Assembly (NCBI GenBank): GCA_009775095.1
Contig: VSOZ01000013.1
Location: forward strand, 1 to 64,000
From: Muribaculum sp.
GTDB lineage: Bacteria > Bacteroidota > Bacteroidia > Bacteroidales > Muribaculaceae
Length of the DNA stretch: 64,000 nt
Direction: 5' to 3'
Each line of letters begins with the position of its first letter. Position 1 is the first letter of the stretch. Under the pieces are notes generated by a model, which saw nothing but the letters and a program-made list of their open reading frames with translations, did not search any database and was not told where the DNA came from. The position numbers and the translations under genes are program-made. Positions 8,262-16,553 of this stretch are shown here, in pieces.

Positions 8262-9737
8262 ATGACTGAAGACAATCAAGATAAAAAACAACAGCTTCCC
8301 GGCGACGACATAATAAACGACGTCACCGGCAGTGAATACAAATACGGCTTTGTTACCGATATAGACACCGACGTTATTCCGCAGGGACTTAGCGAAGATG
8401 TCATAAGACTGATATCAGCCAAGAAGCATGAGCCGGAGTGGTTGCTTGAGTTCCGACTCAAAGCCTATCGCCATTGGCTCACTCTTGAAATGCCACGGTG
8501 GGCGCATCTCGACATACCGCCCATTGACTATCAGGCCATAAGCTATTATGCCGCTCCCAAGAAGAAAGAGGGTCCCAAGAGTCTTGATGAAGTCGACCCG
8601 CAACTTCTTGAGACATTTGACAAACTAGGCATACCGCTCGAAGAGCAGAAAGCCTTTGCGGGTATGGCCGTCGACGCGGTCATGGACTCCGTTTCGGTTA
8701 AGACCACCCACAAAGAGAAGTTGGCCGAGCTCGGAGTCATATTCTGCTCCTTCTCGGAAGCTGTGAAGGATTATCCCGATCTTGTGCGCCGTTATCTCGG
8801 GTCGGTTGTGAGCTACCGCGACAACTTCTTTGCCGCGTTGAACTCGGCGGTATTTTCCGACGGGTCGTTTGTATACATACCAAAGGGGGTGCGGTGCCCT
8901 ATGGAGCTGTCGACATATTTCCGTATCAATGCGGCCGGCACGGGTCAGTTTGAACGTACTCTTATCGTGGCCGACGATGACGCCTACGTAAGTTATCTTG
9001 AAGGGTGCACGGCTCCTATGCGTGACGAGAACCAGCTCCATGCGGCCATAGTAGAGATCGTGGTCGAGGACCGCGCCGAAGTCAAGTACTCCACGGTGCA
9101 GAACTGGTATGCCGGCGACAAGGACGGCAACGGCGGCGTGTACAACTTTGTCACCAAACGCGGTCTGTGTCGTGGCGATTACTCCAAGCTGTCATGGACA
9201 CAGGTGGAGACCGGCTCGGCCATAACATGGAAATACCCGAGCTGTATACTTCAGGGCGAGGGCTCCGTCGGTGAATTTTACTCCGTGGCTGTCACAAAAA
9301 ATTATCAGCAGGCCGACACGGGTACAAAAATGATACATGTAGGGCGCAACTCCCGCTCGACTATAGTCAGCAAGGGCATATCGGCCGGTCACAGCCAGAA
9401 CTCCTACCGCGGGCTTGTCAAAGTAGTGCCCAATGCCGACGGCTGCCGCAACTATACGCAGTGCGACAGTCTGTTGCTCAGTTCTACGTGCGGTGCGCAT
9501 ACATTCCCTTATATAGATGTACTTAACGATACAGCCGTTGTAGAGCACGAGGCTACAACATCGAAGATAAGCGAGGATCAGATATTCTACTGCAACCAGC
9601 GCGGTATACCTACCGAAGACGCCATCGGGCTTATAGTCAACGGATATGCCAAGGAGGTCATGAACAAGCTCCCGATGGAATTTGCCGTCGAAGCGCAGCG
9701 TCTGTTGCAGGTAACCCTTGAAGGCTCGGTAGGATAA
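8262..9737 (+). CDS. sufB: Fe-S cluster scaffold subunit SufB
   Basis: SufB is the core scaffold of the SufBC2D complex, where new Fe-S clusters are built from persulfide sulfur. The 491-residue protein has the SufB beta-helix core with CPMELSTYFRINA, the CTAPMRDENQLHAAIVEI segment (invariant Cys) and a C-terminal region with SKISEDQIFYCNQRGIPTEDA. A TTG at 8229 is in frame, but the ATG at 8262 (MTEDNQDKK) gives the normal N-terminus. sufC follows after 33 bp. Confidence 0.96.
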   Translation: MTEDNQDKKQQLPGDDIINDVTGSEYKYGFVTDIDTDVIPQGLSEDVIRLISAKKHEPEWLLEFRLKAYRHWLTLEMPRWAHLDIPPIDYQAISYYAAPKKKEGPKSLDEVDPQLLETFDKLGIPLEEQKAFAGMAVDAVMDSVSVKTTHKEKLAELGVIFCSFSEAVKDYPDLVRRYLGSVVSYRDNFFAALNSAVFSDGSFVYIPKGVRCPMELSTYFRINAAGTGQFERTLIVADDDAYVSYLEGCTAPMRDENQLHAAIVEIVVEDRAEVKYSTVQNWYAGDKDGNGGVYNFVTKRGLCRGDYSKLSWTQVETGSAITWKYPSCILQGEGSVGEFYSVAVTKNYQQADTGTKMIHVGRNSRSTIVSKGISAGHSQNSYRGLVKVVPNADGCRNYTQCDSLLLSSTCGAHTFPYIDVLNDTAVVEHEATTSKISEDQIFYCNQRGIPTEDAIGLIVNGYAKEVMNKLPMEFAVEAQRLLQVTLEGSVG

Positions 9738-9770
9738 CAAACTTTTCACAACGTATAAACAACAACCCAA

Positions 9771-10538
9771 ATGGATAACAATATATTGCTTGACATACGC
9801 GACCTTCATGCTTCGGTCGACGGAAAAGAGATTTTGAAAGGTATCGACCTTCAGGTGCGTGAAGGCGAAGTACACGCTATAATGGGCCCCAACGGGTCGG
9901 GCAAGTCGACCCTGTCGATGGTGCTCGCCGGTGCCCCCGGCTACTCGGTGACCGCCGGTGAGGTGGACTTCCACGGCAAGGAGTTGCTCGAGCTGTCGCC
10001 CGAGGACCGCAGTCACGAAGGTCTGTTCCTGTCATTCCAGTATCCGGTAGAGATACCCGGAGTGTCGATGGTCAACTTCATGCGAGCCGCAGTCAACGAG
10101 AAGCGTAAGTATTTTGACGAGGCTCCTCTGTCGGCCAGCGACTTCCTGAAACTGATGAGGCAGAAGCGCGCTATAGTCGAACTTGACAACAAACTTGCAT
10201 CGCGCTCGGTCAACGAGGGCTTTTCCGGCGGCGAGAAGAAGCGCAACGAGATATTCCAGATGGCCGTGCTTGAGCCGCGTCTGTCGATACTTGACGAGAC
10301 CGACTCCGGTCTTGACATAGACGCACTGCGCATAGTGGCCGGCGGTGTCAACAAACTTAAGACCGACCGCAACGCCACAATCGTGATAACCCACTATCAG
10401 CGTCTTCTCGACTATATAAAACCCGATTACGTGCATGTGCTCTACAAAGGACGTATAGTAAAGACCGGCGGCCCCGAACTCGCTCTCGAGCTGGAGGAGA
10501 AGGGCTATGACTGGATCAAGCAAAACAATGAAAACTGA
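9771..10538 (+). CDS. sufC: Fe-S assembly ATPase SufC
   Basis: This is the ABC-type ATPase of the SufBC2D scaffold. The 255-residue protein has Walker A GPNGSGKST (about 43-51), the Q-loop FLSFQYPVEIPGV, signature FSGGEKKRNE (about 152-161), Walker B LSILDETDSGLDID and the switch histidine in VITHYQR. The ESGL/TDSGLD form after Walker B is typical of SufC rather than of transporters. It lies between sufB and sufD; its stop is 4 bp before the chosen sufD start. Confidence 0.97.
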   Translation: MDNNILLDIRDLHASVDGKEILKGIDLQVREGEVHAIMGPNGSGKSTLSMVLAGAPGYSVTAGEVDFHGKELLELSPEDRSHEGLFLSFQYPVEIPGVSMVNFMRAAVNEKRKYFDEAPLSASDFLKLMRQKRAIVELDNKLASRSVNEGFSGGEKKRNEIFQMAVLEPRLSILDETDSGLDIDALRIVAGGVNKLKTDRNATIVITHYQRLLDYIKPDYVHVLYKGRIVKTGGPELALELEEKGYDWIKQNNEN

Positions 10539-10542
10539 CGTT

Positions 10543-11907
10543 ATGAACAGTCTTGAACAATATATCGACATATATAGCGAAAACATCGAAGCTATTGACG
10601 CGCATTCGGCGCCGGTCATGAATGCCGCGCGTCCGCGGGCGCTCGCTTCGCTCGACGGCCGGCATCTGCCCGGACTCGGTGATGAAAGCTATGAGAAGAC
10701 GTCGGTCGACAAGATGATGGCGGCCGATTACGGCCTTAACTTCAATCGCGTGGATATTCCGGTCAATGTAGCCGCGTCTTTCCGCTGCGGAGTGCCTAAT
10801 ATGAGTACTCTGCTCGGTGTAGTTGTAAACGATGAGTTTCATGCGTCCAAGAATCTTGAGGACAAGTTGCCCGACGGAGTTTTGTACATGTCGCTGAAAA
10901 AGGCCTCCGAGGAGCATCCTGAACTTGTGGCCCCCTATTACGGCCACATAGCATCGACTGATAACGTACCTGCCGCGCTCAATACGCTTTTAGCACAGGA
11001 CGGCGTGTTTATCTACGTGCCTGCGGGAGTGACGGTTGAAAAACCGCTTCAGCTTGTCAATATATTCAGCTCTCCGGCTCCGTTGATGGCCGCCCGGCGC
11101 ATGCTTGTCGTAGTCGGTGACGGCGCTTCGGTACAGTTGCTCGGCTGCGACCATACTCAGGACAGCGGACAACGTTATCTTTCTTTGCAGGTGACCGAGA
11201 TTGTGCTTGGCCGCGACAGCCGCCTCGATTATTACGATCTTGAGGAGTCTTCTGAAAATACAGTGCGGCACTCACAGATATTCGCCCGTCAGGATAACGG
11301 TTCGTCGCTTCTTGTCAACGGCATGACGCTTACTTGCGGCACAACCCGCAACGACTATTTCATCGACATAACCGGCGACGGATGTGATACTCTGCTTGCC
11401 GGAATGGCTATCGGTTCGGGGCATCAGCATATCGACAACAGTTCGGCGGTGGTGCACACCGGTACACACTGTCACAGCCGTCAGCTGTTCAAGTACGTGC
11501 TCGACGATGAGTCGACAGGCGCTTTTGAAGGGTGTATACGTGTTGATGAAGGCGCTTGCTTTACGGAGGCTTATCAGAGCGACCGTAACCTGCTCGCTTC
11601 ATCGGCCGCACGTATGCATACAAAGCCGCATCTGCTTATATATTGCGATGACGTCAAGTGCAGCCACGGAGCCACAACCGGACAGCTCGATCAGGATGCA
11701 CTGTTCTATATGCGTTCGCGAGGTATCTCGGAGAAGACCGCGCGCACAATGCTTATGGAGGCTTTCATGGCGGAGGTTATTGATACGGTGCGCATGGACG
11801 GTTTGCGCGAACGTCTGCGCATGCTTGTCGAAAAGCGTTTCCACGGTCAGACGTCGTTCTGTGGCGACTGCTCCGGCGCGTGCATTGACACCGCATCCAT
11901 ACAATAA
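10543..11907 (+). CDS. sufD: Fe-S cluster assembly protein SufD
   Basis: This 454-residue SufB-like scaffold partner completes SufBC2D and is thought to help iron entry. The beta-helix region includes GDGASVQLLGCDH and the C-terminal motif CSHGATTGQLDQDALFYMRS, the hallmark of SufD. In-frame ATGs at 10507 and 10528 lie inside sufC. The ATG at 10543 (MNSLEQYIDIYSEN) resembles Bacteroidetes SufD N-termini and is chosen. The protein tail has CGDCSGAC, a cysteine-rich end whose role is unclear. sufS follows after 20 bp. Confidence 0.94.
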   Translation: MNSLEQYIDIYSENIEAIDAHSAPVMNAARPRALASLDGRHLPGLGDESYEKTSVDKMMAADYGLNFNRVDIPVNVAASFRCGVPNMSTLLGVVVNDEFHASKNLEDKLPDGVLYMSLKKASEEHPELVAPYYGHIASTDNVPAALNTLLAQDGVFIYVPAGVTVEKPLQLVNIFSSPAPLMAARRMLVVVGDGASVQLLGCDHTQDSGQRYLSLQVTEIVLGRDSRLDYYDLEESSENTVRHSQIFARQDNGSSLLVNGMTLTCGTTRNDYFIDITGDGCDTLLAGMAIGSGHQHIDNSSAVVHTGTHCHSRQLFKYVLDDESTGAFEGCIRVDEGACFTEAYQSDRNLLASSAARMHTKPHLLIYCDDVKCSHGATTGQLDQDALFYMRSRGISEKTARTMLMEAFMAEVIDTVRMDGLRERLRMLVEKRFHGQTSFCGDCSGACIDTASIQ

Positions 11908-11927
11908 CGTATTATTGTGAGTCAACA

Positions 11928-13151
11928 ATGAAAGAGACCTATGACCTACCGGCACTGCGACGCGACTTTCCCGCTCTTGACAGGAGGGTCTACAAGCACC
12001 CGCTCATATATCTGGACAATACCGCTACATCGCAGACCCCTTCGTGTGTGGTCGACGACATAGTCAAAGCATATTACAATACGAAGGCCAACGTACACCG
12101 GGGTGTACACCTGCTCTCGCAGGAGATGACCGAACTTCAGGAGGCTGCGCGCCGCTCGGTGAAAGAGTATATCAACGCTTCGTCTACGCAGGAGATAATT
12201 TTCACCCGGGGAACCACCGAAGCCATAAATCTCGTAGCCTCGTCGTGGGGCGACATGCTGCATGACGGCGACGAGATCATACTTAGCGTGATGGAGCACC
12301 ACTCCAACATAGTGCCGTGGCAATTGCTGCAGCGCCGCAAGCGCATAACTATCCGTGTTATACCGATGGATGACTCCGGAGTGCTCGACATGGACGCTTA
12401 CCGTCGGCTCTTTAACGAGCATACGGCTTTTGTGGCGGTGACCCATGTCAGCAATGTGCTCGGCACGGTCAATCCAGTTAAGGATATTGTAGCCGAAGCC
12501 CACCGTCATGGAGTGCCCGTACTCGTCGACGGTGCTCAGGCAGTGGCTCACCAGCGTGTCAATGTCACCGACCTCGATTGCGATTTTTATGCATTCTCGT
12601 CGCACAAGATGTATGGCCCCACCGGAGTAGGCGTACTTTACGGCAAGAAGGAGCTGCTTGAAAAGATGCCTCCGTATCAGGGTGGTGGTGAGATGATAGG
12701 CAATGTTACGTTTGAACACACTACGTTTGCCGAACTTCCGTTCAAGTTTGAAGCCGGCACCCCCGATTTCGTAGGAATATCGGCTCTTCGTACCGCAATC
12801 GATTATATAAACCGCATAGGCATGGAGCGCATAGCCGCCCATGAGCGGGAGCTGCTCGAATACACCACCGATCGCATGATGGAGATAGAGGGTATGCGCA
12901 TATTCGGCACCGCCCCCGGCAAGGACGCCATAATATCTTTTCTCATAGGCAACGCCCACCACTACGACACCGGCATGTTGCTTGACAAACTCGGCATAGC
13001 CGTGCGCACCGGCCACCACTGCGCCGAGCCGCTCATGCACCGCCTCGGCATAGAGGGCACCGTCCGCGCCTCATTCGCGCTCTACAACACAAAAGAAGAG
13101 TGCGACGCCTTTATAGCCGCACTCCGCCGAGTGGCCTCGATGCTACTCTGA
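11928..13151 (+). CDS. sufS: Cysteine desulfurase SufS
   Basis: This PLP enzyme removes sulfur from L-cysteine and carries it as a persulfide for SufBCD. The 407-residue type II desulfurase shows YLDNTATSQTP near the start, the PLP-lysine motif FSSHKMYGPTGVG (Lys about 226) and the active-site Cys loop RTGHHCAEPLMHRLG (Cys about 364). It is last in the cvpA-sufBCDS run. No sufE or sufU gene lies in the cluster, so the sulfur acceptor must be elsewhere. It converges on the DUF4143 ATPase gene with only 14 bp between stops. Confidence 0.96.
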   Translation: MKETYDLPALRRDFPALDRRVYKHPLIYLDNTATSQTPSCVVDDIVKAYYNTKANVHRGVHLLSQEMTELQEAARRSVKEYINASSTQEIIFTRGTTEAINLVASSWGDMLHDGDEIILSVMEHHSNIVPWQLLQRRKRITIRVIPMDDSGVLDMDAYRRLFNEHTAFVAVTHVSNVLGTVNPVKDIVAEAHRHGVPVLVDGAQAVAHQRVNVTDLDCDFYAFSSHKMYGPTGVGVLYGKKELLEKMPPYQGGGEMIGNVTFEHTTFAELPFKFEAGTPDFVGISALRTAIDYINRIGMERIAAHERELLEYTTDRMMEIEGMRIFGTAPGKDAIISFLIGNAHHYDTGMLLDKLGIAVRTGHHCAEPLMHRLGIEGTVRASFALYNTKEECDAFIAALRRVASMLL

Positions 13152-13165
13152 CAAAAGCGTGCAAT

Positions 13166-14449
13166 TTATAATGTACTTACTGCATAGAGCGGTATATTTG
13201 TCATCCATGACTCTTCGCGGTAATTTGACATTGATACACGGTAAGCCGTATCAATCGAATTGTCTGCGACAAACTGTCGCAGACTCTTGGCTTTGAGGTT
13301 TTCTTCCGCTTTAACTTCGATAGGTATGATCTTGCCGTCAGCTTGTATGAGGAAGTCTATTTCCTGTCGGGCATTTTCCTTTGAATAGTAATACGGCTCA
13401 TGGTGCAGTATTAGTTCTTGCAGAGTATACTGCTCTGTAAGCGCACCTTTGAATTCGGTAAATATTCTATTGCCGTCTACTATTGTAGTCACATCAAGAC
13501 CTGACATGGCTCCAAGTAAACCTATGTCAAGAATAAATATTTTGAATGCGCTTTTGTCTTCGTAACTCTTTAACGGTATGCGAGGAGCGGTAACATTTGA
13601 TATTTTGTATATAAGCCCACCGTCGGAAAGCCACTGCAGTGCAATCTCGTATTCTCTTGCACGGGCACCCTCCTTTATAAGACCGTAGATGAATTTACGG
13701 TTTTCCTTGCTCAATTGCGCCGGAAGTGAATTCCAAAGCATTCTGATGCGCGGTACAACATCGGCAGGCGCATGCTTTGAAAAATCAAAGTCGTAACTTT
13801 TGAGGATTTCGTTCTGAACTTCACGTACATTGTCAAAATTGCGGTCCTCGCTATACGTAAGTACCGCTTCGGGCATTCCGCCTACAAAGTAATATTTTTT
13901 TAGCAGCTCTTTTATCCGTGAGGCAAAAAGATTAATATTGTCCCAATCTTTAGCTTCGATGATTTTTACCAGTCTTTCTTCTCCAATGGCCTCAAGAAAT
14001 TCAAAGAAGCACATAGGTCTCAATGTCAAGAACTGTACTTTTCCAACAGGAAAAGAGGAATTTTTATGAATTTCCAGTCCTAACAGACTTCCTGCGGCTA
14101 TCACATGCTGTCCCGGAGCATTCTCTTTGAAATATTTCAACGATGTCAGACCATGCTCCGCTTCCTGAATTTCGTCAAGGAAAATCAGAGTTTCACCGGA
14201 AACGATATCGGTATGGGATGCAGCACTTATGGCCTCAATTATTCTGTCGGTGTCGAAATCGGTGACAAATAGTTCTCGAAGATATACCTGCTCCTCGAAA
14301 TTTATATAAGCAATGTTCTTATACTGTTGCAAGGCAAATTCTTTGACGAGCCAAGTCTTACCGACCTGCCTGGCACCCTCAATGATAAGTGGCTTACGAC
14401 GGTTTGACTCCTTCCACTTTTTCAGTTGTTCTATTGCGTATCTTTTCAT
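13166..14449 (-). CDS. DUF4143 AAA-type ATPase
   Basis: This 427-residue protein has an N-terminal AAA_14-type ATPase with Walker A GARQVGKT (about 25-32) and Walker B TLIFLDEIQEA. A winged-helix linker and a C-terminal DUF4143 domain with the nuclease-like stretch EIDFLIQADGKIIPIEVKAEE follow. That EID...IEVK pattern resembles PD-(D/E)XK folds. Such proteins are abundant in Bacteroidetes, often in many copies, and their job is not established. It stands alone, with 32-bp tandem repeats just upstream of its start. A second member of this broad family lies at the right edge of the window. Confidence 0.88.
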   Translation of the reverse strand: MKRYAIEQLKKWKESNRRKPLIIEGARQVGKTWLVKEFALQQYKNIAYINFEEQVYLRELFVTDFDTDRIIEAISAASHTDIVSGETLIFLDEIQEAEHGLTSLKYFKENAPGQHVIAAGSLLGLEIHKNSSFPVGKVQFLTLRPMCFFEFLEAIGEERLVKIIEAKDWDNINLFASRIKELLKKYYFVGGMPEAVLTYSEDRNFDNVREVQNEILKSYDFDFSKHAPADVVPRIRMLWNSLPAQLSKENRKFIYGLIKEGARAREYEIALQWLSDGGLIYKISNVTAPRIPLKSYEDKSAFKIFILDIGLLGAMSGLDVTTIVDGNRIFTEFKGALTEQYTLQELILHHEPYYYSKENARQEIDFLIQADGKIIPIEVKAEENLKAKSLRQFVADNSIDTAYRVSMSNYREESWMTNIPLYAVSTL

Positions 14450-14522
14450 GTCTTAACTCTTAAGCCAATATTGACTTAGCATCCAAAGTTATATATAAAA
14501 TATCTGAAACGCAAGCAATGAA

Positions 14523-14605
14523 TCACATTTTATGCACGAATAATGTGTGTAGACTCACATTTTATGTACGAATAATGTGTGTAGACTCACATTTTATGTA
14601 CGAAA
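14523..14605. repeat. 32-bp tandem repeat, 2.6 copies, upstream of the DUF4143 ATPase gene
   Basis: Copies start at 14523, 14555 and 14587 (last one partial). Each unit contains CACATT...AATGTG as an interrupted inverted repeat (12-bp spacer) followed by TGTAGACT. Position (74 bp before the ATPase start) and internal symmetry fit a repeated operator. There are no spacers, so it is not a CRISPR array. Confidence 0.8.
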
Positions 14606-14668
14606 GTGGGTTTGGCGGGTGTTTTAAGCGAGGTGCGTAAACCGTCAGGCAAGCGAATAAACACCGAA

Positions 14669-14706
14669 CCGATAATGTACTTGGATTGGCGTCAGTACAT
14701 TATCGG
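14669..14706 (-). terminator. Hairpin downstream of the fructan susD
   Basis: Perfect 13-bp stem CCGATAATGTACT (14669-14681) / AGTACATTATCGG (14694-14706), extended by AA/TT pairs. On the minus strand the following bases are only moderately T-rich (TTCGGTGTTTATT). Confidence 0.65.
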
Positions 14707-14754
14707 GTCGGTTAATTATGCCTTTTATTGAGTCAGCGGTAGCGGCATTAATTG

Positions 14755-16518
14755 TCAGAATGCGGGATAACCGGGGTTCTGGACGTATTTTCCGAGGGAG
14801 AAGTTGTATTGGGCCACGGGTATCGGGTAGTACTCTTCGCCGTTGTCGAAAGTAGCGTCCTGATAGTATATGCGCTTTGACTTTTCGGCGTTGAAGTAAG
14901 AGGTCATTGTCTCTTTGGCTATGCCCCATCGTACGAGGTCGAAGTAGCGTTCGCCTTCAAGCGCCTTCTCAAGACGCATCTCGGTGCGCAGGGCCTTGCG
15001 GGCATACTCCTGTGTCCATCCGGCAGCGGGATAAAGGCCGATCTTGTAGTTGGCGGCATTTTTTGTCGGGTCATTGAAGTCCTTGACATAGGCGCTGTTC
15101 ATGGCGCGTGTGCGTATACGGTTGATTATGTTTCGTGCCTCGCCAAGATCGTCGCCGAGCTCTATGAGCGCTTCGGCCTTGTAGAGAAGGAGGTCGGCAT
15201 AGCGTATGATCTGCCAGTTGAGCTGTGAGGCTCCCCACGGCCAGCCCTGATACATGTCGGATGACTCGGGCGACACCCAGAAGCGTTTTGCGCAGTTGTG
15301 GCCATATACACCACGGTCGCGTACCCATGACTGACAAGGAGTAGTCTTATAAGTCTTGTAAGTGATGGTGGGGCGTCCGGTTACGAAGTCAAGGCGCGGG
15401 TCAACGTTGGGTGTCGTGTTGGATAGCGTCTGATGCTCGTCATCGACAAATGTCACCACACCATAGTCGGGACGGCTCTGGTAATCAAACACAGGCAGTC
15501 CAGAGGCGTCAGTCTGATAGGCGTTTATAAGGTCTTGAGATGGCAGGAAAAAGCCGTCGCCGTGATAGGGACTGTTGCCGCCCGGCGAATTGAGCAGATT
15601 GCTCCAGTTTACACGTCCTGCGTCGCCCGAACCATCATTCATCGAGTACTGGATCGCAAATACCGATTCGGCTCCGTTTTCGTTAGCTACCAGATCAAGA
15701 CCTTGAAAGTCGGGGAGCAGGTCATAGCCGCTCACTTGATCTATCAGTGTCACCACCTCACGCATGAGAGTCTTGTTCACATTTATCACGGCGTGGGTCT
15801 GTTCGTCCTGTTCGTAGGCCTGATAAAGTTTCACTTTGGCTGCATACGCCAATGCGATATTGCGGTTTATGCGTCCGACTTCACTCTGACGGTCGGGCAG
15901 ATCATCGGCGGCGTCAAGAAGTTCCTGCGCTATGCGACCGAGATGCTGGTCACGCGTAAACTCGTCGTTACGTACATCTACATACTCTGTTGTGGGCAGA
16001 TTCTCATCCATATAGGGAACTTTGTTAAACAGGCGCACCAGTTCGAAATAGAAGTGTGAGCGCAGTACTTTCATCTCGGCTATGCGCGACTTCTTTTCAG
16101 GCACTGTCTCCTCGTCGACGTTGTTAAGTACACGAAGAGCGGCGTTGCATCGCGATATCTGGCTGTAGAGGTTAAACCATTTGCCGTCGAGATTGCCGTT
16201 GTTGGACTGTACCTGAAATGTCTCCATCGCATGTATGTCCCAAAGGTCACCTTCGCCACCTCCGCCTTTGTATGCGTTGTCGGCGCGTACCTCGCCGTAG
16301 CTCCAGTTGGTTGTCGGGCGTACCCACGGATCGCCCTGTTCGTTGGTAAATCCGCTTAGCGAAGCATATGCCGCGTTGACGAGAAGGTCTATGGCTTCGG
16401 GAGAGGTCATCACTCCGTCGGAGAGGCTGCCCTGCGGTTTGTTTTCAAGGAAGTCGTCGCTACAGCCGGTCATCATGGCTGCACAGCCTATAGTCAGTAT
16501 TATATTTCGAAGTTTCAT
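14755..16518 (-). CDS. SusD-like outer-membrane glycan-binding lipoprotein (fructan PUL)
   Basis: This 587-residue lipoprotein has a lipobox MMTGC (Cys19). It has a RagB/SusD helical fold with TPR-like N-terminal helices, the conserved region near residue 485 (QIIRYADLLLYKAEALIELG) and a C-terminal YYPIPVAQ. SusD proteins sit as a lid on SusC and hand over oligosaccharides. It is the second gene of the susC-susD pair, 35 bp downstream of susC. The neighbouring regulator, GH32, permease and fructokinase indicate fructans or fructo-oligosaccharides as ligand. No surface glycan-binding protein gene follows it. Confidence 0.94.
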   Translation of the reverse strand: MKLRNIILTIGCAAMMTGCSDDFLENKPQGSLSDGVMTSPEAIDLLVNAAYASLSGFTNEQGDPWVRPTTNWSYGEVRADNAYKGGGGEGDLWDIHAMETFQVQSNNGNLDGKWFNLYSQISRCNAALRVLNNVDEETVPEKKSRIAEMKVLRSHFYFELVRLFNKVPYMDENLPTTEYVDVRNDEFTRDQHLGRIAQELLDAADDLPDRQSEVGRINRNIALAYAAKVKLYQAYEQDEQTHAVINVNKTLMREVVTLIDQVSGYDLLPDFQGLDLVANENGAESVFAIQYSMNDGSGDAGRVNWSNLLNSPGGNSPYHGDGFFLPSQDLINAYQTDASGLPVFDYQSRPDYGVVTFVDDEHQTLSNTTPNVDPRLDFVTGRPTITYKTYKTTPCQSWVRDRGVYGHNCAKRFWVSPESSDMYQGWPWGASQLNWQIIRYADLLLYKAEALIELGDDLGEARNIINRIRTRAMNSAYVKDFNDPTKNAANYKIGLYPAAGWTQEYARKALRTEMRLEKALEGERYFDLVRWGIAKETMTSYFNAEKSKRIYYQDATFDNGEEYYPIPVAQYNFSLGKYVQNPGYPAF

Positions 16519-16553
16519 TTTTATTTCTTATTTCGTAGTTAGACAATGATTGA

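Noticed and set aside
11946..13040. 364-residue frame on the minus strand
   Set aside because: Antisense to sufS; no recognisable features.
14523..14605. Tandem repeats considered as a CRISPR array
   Set aside because: The 32-bp units are contiguous with no spacers and no cas genes are near.
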